NCBI GenBank assembly: GCA_026415275.1
Contig: JAOAHK010000007.1
Coordinates: forward strand, 2,926 to 18,272
Length of the DNA stretch: 15,347 nucleotides
Reading direction: 5' to 3'
DNA from: Anaerolineales bacterium
GTDB lineage: Bacteria; Chloroflexota; Anaerolineae; Anaerolineales; UBA4823
Made by a program: the position numbers and the translations under genes. Below, in pieces: positions 7,352 through 13,786 of the stretch (its first letter is position 1; each line of letters begins with the position of its first letter). A model generated the notes under the pieces. That model had not been told where the DNA came from. It did not search any database and saw only the letters and a program-made list of their open reading frames with translations.

Positions 7352-7960
7352 CTAGAGATCCGCAGGAAAGATGCCATACCGTGCCAAATTCCCGTGCCAA
7401 TTCCGAAAGGTTGCAAAGGACAAATCATCGGTTTCAAGCCGTTCTGCATCTTTGATAAGGGAAAAAAGTTCAGCATAGCTGTAGAACACCCGTTTCGACC
7501 AATCAAGGTTCAAAGAAGAACAGATCTTTTGAATTTGTTCTGCGCTTTCTCCTTCAATTTCCACAAAATTTCCATAGGGCATTTCATCTAGAGAGATTTT
7601 TCCCCGATCCAATTCATATTCGCTACGATATTTTTCATAGGTCATGATCACGAAGTATTCTAAAGCCTCTAACAATCGTCGCGTAGCTTCAAAATCCTCC
7701 ACTTTGGTTTGAATCTCCAATCGCGATCGCGCCCCATGGTCATCAGTACTAATCCTCTTGAACGTCAAGGTGTTATGCACATCGCGTCGTAAGCGAAGAA
7801 CTTGTCCACTTTGCAGCAATCTCCGATCTGCGGAATCGAAACGCAGATTTTGCTCAAAAGTTCTCGGTTGTAAAAGGATAGCTCCCAATTCTAGAAGCCT
7901 TGCTTCGAGCGAACCTAAGTCTTCAACTAAAAACTTTGCCTCTATTTCGCGATCTTTCAT
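7352..7960 (-). CDS. CYTH domain protein (class IV adenylate cyclase / thiamine-triphosphatase-like)
   Basis: A 202-residue protein. The N-terminus has the family's ExExK signature (Glu5, Glu7, Lys9 in REIEAKF), followed by an alternating charged pattern typical of the triphosphate tunnel: LRFDSADRRLL, GQVLRLRRD and LTFKR, then SRLEIQTKVED, RSEYELDRGKISLDEMP, FVEIEGES and a C-terminal YSYAELF. Members bind a triphosphate with divalent metal ions and act as adenylate cyclase, thiamine triphosphatase or inorganic triphosphatase. The FVEIEGE and SYAEL pattern is shared by CyaB- and ThTPase-like members, so the reaction cannot be fixed from sequence. AAGGAG sits 8 bp before ATG. It follows the biotin carrier gene after 15 bp. 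Confidence 0.86.
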   Translation of the reverse strand: MKDREIEAKFLVEDLGSLEARLLELGAILLQPRTFEQNLRFDSADRRLLQSGQVLRLRRDVHNTLTFKRISTDDHGARSRLEIQTKVEDFEATRRLLEALEYFVIMTYEKYRSEYELDRGKISLDEMPYGNFVEIEGESAEQIQKICSSLNLDWSKRVFYSYAELFSLIKDAERLETDDLSFATFRNWHGNLARYGIFPADL

Positions 7961-7975
7961 TTTTCGCTCTCCTTC

Positions 7976-8479
7976 TCAAGTGACACTTAACAATGTCTGT
8001 GACTGCTCCACACTATCTCCCGCATTAACCCTCAATCGAGAAACCACCCCTTCGCGAGGAGATTTTAGTTCATTTTGCATTTTCATTGACTCCAGAATGA
8101 GCAAGACATCCCCCTTACTTACTCTTTGTCCCTCTGCCACTGGAACAGCTACAACCAAGCCTGGCATTGGCGCTTTCAGATGAAATTCGCCGCGTTCCGT
8201 TACTTTGCCCCCAGCAGCAGCCCTAAGACGTTTCTCCCGTTCATCTTCTACGCGCACCGAATATAGATTGCCTAACAATAGAACTTGCCATTCTTCCTCA
8301 TGGGGATAGACAAAGGCTTCATAGGATTTCCCATTAATAAGCAAAGAGAAGATCGGTTGATCGCCCACCGCGGCAAAATCAACTTCACGCACCTCTCCAT
8401 CAAGAACAACATGCTTATCATCAACAATCTCGACATGATATTCTGTTTGGTCTAACGTTGCAACATACTTCACATTCAT
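7976..8479 (-). CDS. Acyl-CoA carboxylase biotin carrier subunit (BT-like domain plus biotinyl domain)
   Basis: A 167-residue protein carrying the biotin that shuttles the carboxyl group between biotin carboxylase and carboxyltransferase. The biotinyl domain covers about residues 98-167, with APMPG (103-107) and the biotin site ESMKM, Lys133. The first 90 residues hold short strands (SLLINGKSYEA, WQVLLLGNLYSVRVEDE) that resemble the BT domain, which in propionyl-CoA carboxylase alpha chains joins the biotin part to the beta subunit. The frame extends upstream to 8515, but the ATG at 8479 is preferred: it overlaps the TGA of the biotin carboxylase gene as ATGA and has GGGAGAGGA upstream, so translation should be coupled. 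Together with that gene it corresponds to a split alpha chain. Confidence 0.9.
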   Translation of the reverse strand: MNVKYVATLDQTEYHVEIVDDKHVVLDGEVREVDFAAVGDQPIFSLLINGKSYEAFVYPHEEEWQVLLLGNLYSVRVEDEREKRLRAAAGGKVTERGEFHLKAPMPGLVVAVPVAEGQRVSKGDVLLILESMKMQNELKSPREGVVSRLRVNAGDSVEQSQTLLSVT

Positions 8480-9990
8480 TTTCTCATCCTCTCCCAACGA
8501 CCCAACCATTTCCAATTGCTAATATCACGTTCTCCGCGACGGACAAACTGTGCAGCGCGCTGCGTCTGCCGATGGGCAACGAGCGCAGCGATAATTGCAG
8601 CTATTTCAGGATGAGTTTCAACACTCTCCTGGGCACTCTCTAATGAGAAACGCTCTTCGACAAAACGGGTGTCAAATTGACCTGCCATGAAACGGTGCGA
8701 GTCCATCAATCTTTGGTGGAAGGGTATATTGGTATGCACGCCTAGTATGCGGTATTCTTCAAGTGCTCTCCGCATTCTGAGAATTGCTTCAGCTCGGGTT
8801 TCACCCCACACAATTAACTTCGAGATGAGTGAGTCGTAATAAGGGGTAATTTCAAACCCCGAATAGACCCCTGTATCAATTCGCACGCCCGGTCCAGTCG
8901 GAGGAATGATATGGCTCAATACACCAGTTGAGGGCATGAAATTGTTATATGGATCCTCAGCATTGATCCGACACTCGATAGACCATCCCTTCAGCACAAT
9001 ATCCTCCTGTTTATATCGGAGTTGTCTCCCGCGAGCGATACGAATTTGTTCCTTCACAATATCTACCCCTGTAACCATCTCTGTAATGGGATGCTCTACT
9101 TGCAAGCGGGTGTTCATCTCTAAAAAATAAAAGCGCTTGTCTTTATCAACCAAAAATTCGATCGTTCCAGCATTGACATAACCGACTGCTTCCGCAGCTC
9201 GAACGGCAACTTCCCCCATTTTGTGGCGCAATTCTTGATCGTCGTTCACAAAAGGAGAGGGACTTTCTTCAAGCAATTTTTGATGGCGGCGTTGTAAAGA
9301 ACACTCCCGCTCCCCAAGATGAATTACATTGCCATGCGTATCGGCTAGGATTTGAAACTCAATATGTCTGGCGCCATCAATTAATTTTTCTAAATAAACA
9401 TTTCCATCTCCAAAAGCAGCCTCAGCTTCGCGGCGGGCGGCTTTCAGAAGAGATGGCATCTCCTCAAGAGATTTTACTTCGCGCATTCCTTTGCCTCCAC
9501 CGCCGGCAGTAGCTTTGATCAGCAAGGGAAAACCAATTTGCGGAGCAATTGCCAATAATTCATCATCCCGCAAAGATCCCTCCCCTTCGGTTCCGGGCAC
9601 AACTGGCACTCCAGCTTTTGAAACCGTTGCCCGCGCTACCGCCTTATCCCCCATCGCTGCAATTGAAGAGGGTTTGGGTCCAATAAATGCCAAACCCGCG
9701 TCCAAAACCGCCTGTGCAAAATCGGCGCGCTCCGCTAAAAATCCATAACCAGGATGAATCGCACCTGCCCCAGACTTTAGAGCTACTTCTATGATCTTAT
9801 CACCGCGCAAGTAAGATTCTCGAGAAGGAGACGCGCCAATGTGATACGCTTCATCTGCGTAGCGAACATGTAGAGCATGTCTGTCAGCATCGGAGAATAC
9901 TGCCACGGTTTGCATTCCTAATTCGCGACAGGCGCGCAGAATGCGCACAGCAATTTCACCTCGATTGGCAATTAATACTTTATTGAACAT
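8476..9990 (-). CDS. accC: Acyl-CoA carboxylase biotin carboxylase subunit
   Basis: A 504-residue ATP-grasp enzyme that carboxylates biotin using ATP and bicarbonate. It begins FNKVLIANRGEIAVRI, with HPGYGFLAE, the glycine-rich ATP loop KATAGGGGKGM, and EMNTRLQVEHPITE. Lys116, Lys159, His209, His236 and Lys238 fall at the same numbers as the ATP-binding residues I recall for E. coli AccC; Glu291, Arg295 and Glu299 follow in the catalytic segment. Beyond about residue 445 it carries a tail of roughly 55 residues, including EIAAIIAALVAHRQ and WKWLGRW, as in fused acyl-CoA carboxylase alpha chains but absent from E. coli AccC. ATG 9990 has AAAGGG 9 bp upstream and overlaps the hydrolase gene by 11 bp; the in-frame TTG at 9999 is too close to that site. 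Confidence 0.95.
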   Translation of the reverse strand: MFNKVLIANRGEIAVRILRACRELGMQTVAVFSDADRHALHVRYADEAYHIGASPSRESYLRGDKIIEVALKSGAGAIHPGYGFLAERADFAQAVLDAGLAFIGPKPSSIAAMGDKAVARATVSKAGVPVVPGTEGEGSLRDDELLAIAPQIGFPLLIKATAGGGGKGMREVKSLEEMPSLLKAARREAEAAFGDGNVYLEKLIDGARHIEFQILADTHGNVIHLGERECSLQRRHQKLLEESPSPFVNDDQELRHKMGEVAVRAAEAVGYVNAGTIEFLVDKDKRFYFLEMNTRLQVEHPITEMVTGVDIVKEQIRIARGRQLRYKQEDIVLKGWSIECRINAEDPYNNFMPSTGVLSHIIPPTGPGVRIDTGVYSGFEITPYYDSLISKLIVWGETRAEAILRMRRALEEYRILGVHTNIPFHQRLMDSHRFMAGQFDTRFVEERFSLESAQESVETHPEIAAIIAALVAHRQTQRAAQFVRRGERDISNWKWLGRWERMRK

Positions 9991-10753
9991 ACTGATCAAC
10001 CCTTTGAAAATCTAAGAGAGCTTCGAAAAGGATTTGATTGAAAATGTCACAGAATTTTTGCGGAAGCATGTGAGTTATTCCTTCAAGGATTCGCACGCGC
10101 CCCTTGGGTAAAGCTGCTGCTAAATCTACAGCGTGCTTAACCGACGCGTGTTCATCTTCACTACCTTGTAGAACCAAAACTGGACAGGAAATAGAAGAGA
10201 ATGCTGGCCTCAGATCCCAATCCATGCCACTTTGCGACCAAGCATGAAACCAGCGTTCAAACACAGGTTTCCCTCCATGGATGCTTTGTAACCCGCTTCG
10301 GAAGGATTTGTTTTCTTGAAATGCTCGCAGAAGTTCTTGAATGCCCTGTGCCATTTTGGGTTCAAAGTAAATATGTGCCGCAATCACAATCACACCAAGC
10401 AAGTTCTCGGAATGATTGCTGGCAAAGGTTAACGCAATATTACCACCATCAGAATGTCCAATGATAATCAGCGGCTTTGACTCACTGCCTAAAATCTCCT
10501 CCAAATCCCGGACATCTTCCCAAAAAAATGGCGGATCTAAACGCGAGCGATCATCTGATCTCCCATACCCCCAACGATCATAGGCAAGTACCGAAATACC
10601 TGAGCGCGCTATAACATCCATTTGTGACTGCCAGGCTTGCACACTACCCAACCCGTGATGCAACAAGACTACTAACGGTGAATTCTCCCTGTCACACCGC
10701 TCAAGATAAATCCGGTGCCCCCTGACTTCAATCCACTTTTTTTGCCATGTCAT
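9980..10753 (-). CDS. Alpha/beta hydrolase
   Basis: A 257-residue soluble hydrolase of the alpha/beta fold. The oxyanion-hole motif HHGLGS (32-37), the nucleophile elbow GHSDGG with Ser101, the acid Asp200 in GSEDEH, and His228 in GITHML form a complete catalytic triad. No signal peptide. An in-frame extension to 10834 would overlap the carboxyltransferase gene by 56 bp; the ATG at 10753, with GGAAG upstream, gives a 25-bp gap and starts right before the conserved KWIEVRGHRIYLE strand, so it is chosen. The gene lies inside the carboxylase cluster, between carboxyltransferase and biotin carboxylase, and its end overlaps the latter's start by 11 bp. An ester or thioester hydrolase acting on a CoA-related metabolite is a guess from position only. 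Confidence 0.88.
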   Translation of the reverse strand: MTWQKKWIEVRGHRIYLERCDRENSPLVVLLHHGLGSVQAWQSQMDVIARSGISVLAYDRWGYGRSDDRSRLDPPFFWEDVRDLEEILGSESKPLIIIGHSDGGNIALTFASNHSENLLGVIVIAAHIYFEPKMAQGIQELLRAFQENKSFRSGLQSIHGGKPVFERWFHAWSQSGMDWDLRPAFSSISCPVLVLQGSEDEHASVKHAVDLAAALPKGRVRILEGITHMLPQKFCDIFNQILFEALLDFQRVDQYVQ

Positions 10754-10778
10754 AGACTCTACTTCCGTTACATAAACT

Positions 10779-12341
10779 TTATAAGGGAATACAACCGTGC
10801 TTTTTGGGTGGATTCGTATCGCGTTTGTTGGCAAGCATCTCTAAGGCGTTGATCAAACGCGGGCGGGTCTCATGAGGTTCGATGACGTCATCGATATAGC
10901 CTCTCTCAGCAGCAATATAAGGATTGGCAAATTTTTCTCGATATTCCCTGACCAACTCTTCCCTTCGCTTTTCAGGGTCTTCTGCTTTGGCAATCTCTTT
11001 TCGAAAGATGATATTCACAGCTCCCTCAGGTCCCATCACGGCAATTTCCGCCGATGGCCAGGCGAAATTCACATCACCACGAATGTGTTTACTGCTCATC
11101 ACATCATACGCTCCCCCATAGGCTTTGCGGGTGACAACGGTTAATTTGGGTACCGTCGCTTCGCAATACGCGTATAACAATTTTGCTCCAGAGCGAATGA
11201 TCCCGCCATGCTCTTGACTCACGCCAGGCATAAAACCAGGCACATCAACAAAGGTCACCAGAGGGATATTGAATGCATCGCAAAAGCGCACAAAGCGAGC
11301 AGCTTTCTCGGAAGATTTGATATCTAAAACCCCTGCTAACACCGCTGGTTGATTCGCAACAATCCCCACACTATGACCTCCGAGGCGAGCATAACCAATT
11401 ACAATGTTCGGAGCAAAGTATTCTTGAATCTCAAAGAAAATTCCGTCATCGACAACTAAACGAATTACCTCGCGTATATCGTATGGTTTTTGAGGATCAT
11501 CCGGGATAATGTCATCTAGTGCTTCTTCCATGCGTAACGGGTCATCCGTGGTTGGAACAAAAGGCGGATCTTCCATGTTGTTTTGGGGAATGTAGCTGAG
11601 CAGTTTGCGCACAAGATATAGAGCATCCGCTTCGCTATCGGCTGCTAAATGGCACACTCCAGAAATCTCCGAGTGTACCGCTGCACCGCCCAACTCTTCA
11701 AATGTGACATCCTCGTGCGTAACCGCCTTAACGACTTCTGGACCAGTGATGAACATATACGATGAATTGCGCACCATCAGGATAAAATCGGTTAGGGCGG
11801 GAGAATACACCGCACCCCCAGCGCAGGGTCCCATAATGACACTGATTTGCGGGATCACCCCCGAAGCTAAAGTGTTGCGTAAAAAGATATCGGCATAACC
11901 CCCGAGTGAAACAACTCCCTCTTGGATGCGCGCCCCGCCCGAGTCATTCAAACCGATCACAGGCGCACCGTTCTTCATCGCCATATCCATAATTTTGCAA
12001 ACTTTTTCGGCATGGACTTCGCCCAAACTGCCCCCAAAGACAGTAAAATCCTGTGAAAACACATACACCAAACGCCCTTCAATCATCCCCCATCCGGTGA
12101 CTACGCTATCACCCAGTATACGCTGTTTGTCCAAATCAAAATCATATGTGCGATGGACAACGAAGGCATCAATTTCTCGAAAAGTGCCTTTATCGAGCAG
12201 TAAATCGATCCGCTCACGGGCTGTTAATTTTCCGCGTTCATGCTGTGCGCGGATGCGTTCCTCTCCGCCTCCTAAACAGCTTTGGGCTCGCAACTCGCGC
12301 AATCTTTGAATCTTTGGGTTGAGTGACTTATCTTCAGGCAT
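10779..12341 (-). CDS. Acyl-CoA carboxylase carboxyltransferase (beta) subunit
   Basis: A 520-residue carboxyltransferase of the crotonase-fold, propionyl-/methylmalonyl-CoA type. It moves the carboxyl group from biotin to the alpha carbon of an acyl-CoA. Both oxyanion-hole regions are present: [14 protein letters not shown] (170-183) in the N-terminal half and [11 protein letters not shown] (405-415) in the C-terminal half, plus [13 protein letters not shown] and [10 protein letters not shown]. Asp413 in GGAYDVM sits, as I recall, where S. coelicolor PccB has Asp422, linked to propionyl-CoA preference, while acetyl-CoA enzymes have Ile; this favours propionyl-CoA. ATG 12341 has GGAGAG just upstream and overlaps the preceding gene's TGA by 8 bp; the frame's earlier TTG would put that site inside the coding region. 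With the two biotin subunits downstream, a full enzyme is encoded. Confidence 0.95.
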   Translation of the reverse strand: MPEDKSLNPKIQRLRELRAQSCLGGGEERIRAQHERGKLTARERIDLLLDKGTFREIDAFVVHRTYDFDLDKQRILGDSVVTGWGMIEGRLVYVFSQDFTVFGGSLGEVHAEKVCKIMDMAMKNGAPVIGLNDSGGARIQEGVVSLGGYADIFLRNTLASGVIPQISVIMGPCAGGAVYSPALTDFILMVRNSSYMFITGPEVVKAVTHEDVTFEELGGAAVHSEISGVCHLAADSEADALYLVRKLLSYIPQNNMEDPPFVPTTDDPLRMEEALDDIIPDDPQKPYDIREVIRLVVDDGIFFEIQEYFAPNIVIGYARLGGHSVGIVANQPAVLAGVLDIKSSEKAARFVRFCDAFNIPLVTFVDVPGFMPGVSQEHGGIIRSGAKLLYAYCEATVPKLTVVTRKAYGGAYDVMSSKHIRGDVNFAWPSAEIAVMGPEGAVNIIFRKEIAKAEDPEKRREELVREYREKFANPYIAAERGYIDDVIEPHETRPRLINALEMLANKRDTNPPKKHGCIPL

Positions 12342-12738
12342 TGATCTCTCCAAAATACGCTTTCACAGATTTTCGACTAAATCCAACGTATAACACAATC
12401 CCAATCACAATTTGGAATGCAATTCCAAAAGGAATACGGGTGAAAGAGTAAGTCCGAAAAACAACCAAGCGATCGAACCAATAGAGAAAAATGAACAACA
12501 ATACATAACCTAGAACATACCACCTAGCTCTGCGAAGCCGAAACCAGACCGCAAGCAAAACTCCAATCGCAGCAAGACACAAGGCAAGATTTGATATAAA
12601 TACATAATAAACAACATTCCCTAATAAGCTTTCAAGAGTACCCCATCGACGAAGTGTCTCAATTACGCCGATGAGATGCCCACTCCCTGTGATTAACACG
12701 CTAAAGAAAACGAAAGTTACGAAAAGCGGCGTTTTCAA
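12334..12738 (-). CDS. Small four-helix membrane protein of unknown function
   Basis: A 134-residue protein that I do not recognise. It has four hydrophobic segments: about residues 4-27 (ending near HLIGVIE), 40-65 ([21 protein letters not shown]), 72-90 ([19 protein letters not shown]) and 103-120 ([19 protein letters not shown]), with basic residues between the second and third (RLRRAR) and a short charged C-terminus. No Cys pair, His cluster or other catalytic-looking motif stands out. The start is TTG and overlaps the oxidoreductase stop as TTGA; the end overlaps the carboxyltransferase start by 8 bp. The tight coupling on both sides argues that it is a real gene. Confidence 0.75.
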   Translation of the reverse strand: MKTPLFVTFVFFSVLITGSGHLIGVIETLRRWGTLESLLGNVVYYVFISNLALCLAAIGVLLAVWFRLRRARWYVLGYVLLFIFLYWFDRLVVFRTYSFTRIPFGIAFQIVIGIVLYVGFSRKSVKAYFGEINA

Positions 12739-13772
12739 AGGTCACCAATTTCTAGGACAATTTTCCCGTTTTGTCGGCCACTTTCTAACCATTCTTGGGC
12801 AAGTTTGGCTTCGCGTAGAGGATAAACTCGATCAACAACCGCCCTTAATTTACCCTCAAAAACCAACTTCATAACCTGACGAAAGTCTTGTTGATTGCTC
12901 ATGGTTGAGCCGATTATGCTCAGATGTTTGCCAAAGACAAAACGATTGTCGATTTCAAAAATCGCTCCACCAGTATTCCCTACTGTGAGTATACGCCCAC
13001 CTTTCTTGGCGGCGCGAAAACTCATCGGAAAGGTAGTACCCACATTATCGACTACGACATCAACTCCTTGTCTATCGGTCAGTTGATAGACCACTTTTGA
13101 CCAGTTCTCCTCCTGAGATCGGTCGATCAAGTAGTCCGCTCCTAAGGATTTTGCCAGCTCCAACTTTTCGGGACTTGAACCCACCACAAAAACAGTTGCG
13201 CCAGCAAGCTTAGCGATTTGAATAGAAGCTGTATTTACTCCCCCAGAAGCCCCCACAATCAATACGCTTTCACCTGCTTTGAGCTGTCCGCGCGTTATCA
13301 GCGAATGCCATGCGGTTTGGAAAACCAAAGCTGCGGCTGCTGCCTCTGTCATCGAGATAGATTCAGGCAAGGGTAATACATTTCTTTCAGGAACCACAAC
13401 ATACTCTGCATAAGTGCCCGATTTCGTTTCGCCAAGCAGATGCCAATTGCGACAACGATTATCTTGGCCGGCGAGACATTCCGGACATCTTCCACAGCCA
13501 AGATTAGGATTGATAACTACCGCCATCCCTTCACTTACCGTCGTCACTCCCTCGCCTACCATTTCAATCACACCTGCTCCATCCGCCCCTGGAATGTGTG
13601 GCAAGGAAAGTTTCAACCCCGACCAACCATTGCGCACCCAGAGGTCAACACGATTGAGCGCGGCGGCTCTCAACCGAACCAATACCTCCCCCATGGATGG
13701 CGTGGGAGTGGACAACTCACCATACTGAAGCACCTCGAGCCCACCATGTTGTTGGAAAAAGACTGCTTTCAC
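12735..13772 (-). CDS. Zinc-binding MDR-family oxidoreductase (quinone-reductase-like)
   Basis: A 345-residue NAD(P)H-dependent enzyme of the medium-chain dehydrogenase/reductase superfamily. The GroES-like N-terminal half carries a full structural zinc site, Cys93, Cys96, Cys99 and Cys107 with the canonical spacing. The catalytic zinc site is missing: the first Cys is replaced by Asn40 (LNRVDLW) and the GHE motif by Gly62-Ala63-Asp64. A Rossmann glycine motif, VGASGGVNTASIQIAKLAGA, follows near residue 172. The combination points to a zinc-independent alkene or quinone reductase rather than an alcohol dehydrogenase; the substrate is unknown. The start is GTG with a perfect Shine-Dalgarno sequence, AAGGAGG, 7 bp upstream. 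It lies 14 bp after the glycosyltransferase gene. Confidence 0.92.
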   Translation of the reverse strand: MKAVFFQQHGGLEVLQYGELSTPTPSMGEVLVRLRAAALNRVDLWVRNGWSGLKLSLPHIPGADGAGVIEMVGEGVTTVSEGMAVVINPNLGCGRCPECLAGQDNRCRNWHLLGETKSGTYAEYVVVPERNVLPLPESISMTEAAAAALVFQTAWHSLITRGQLKAGESVLIVGASGGVNTASIQIAKLAGATVFVVGSSPEKLELAKSLGADYLIDRSQEENWSKVVYQLTDRQGVDVVVDNVGTTFPMSFRAAKKGGRILTVGNTGGAIFEIDNRFVFGKHLSIIGSTMSNQQDFRQVMKLVFEGKLRAVVDRVYPLREAKLAQEWLESGRQNGKIVLEIGDL

Positions 13773-13779
13773 AAAATGT

Positions 13780-13786
13780 CCTCCTT
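13780..13786 (-). promoter_or_regulatory. Strong ribosome-binding site for the oxidoreductase gene
   Basis: AAGGAGG, a full complement to the 16S 3' end, 7 nt before a GTG codon. It fixes that GTG as the start. It is the strongest such site in the window, suggesting high translation of the oxidoreductase relative to the other cluster genes. Confidence 0.85.

Noticed and set aside
7040..7591. A 183-residue open frame on the plus strand, opposite the NimA-like and CYTH genes
   Set aside because: Its sequence has no family pattern, and both opposite-strand genes have clear motifs and ribosome-binding sites.
10754..10834. N-terminal extension of the alpha/beta hydrolase to 10834
   Set aside because: It reads through the end of the carboxyltransferase gene and adds residues with no hydrolase resemblance; the ATG at 10753 has a ribosome-binding site.
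11605..12309. Two open frames on the plus strand (11605-11898 and 11926-12309) opposite the carboxyltransferase gene
   Set aside because: They are Ser/Pro/Arg-rich shadows of a highly conserved gene, with no start signals.
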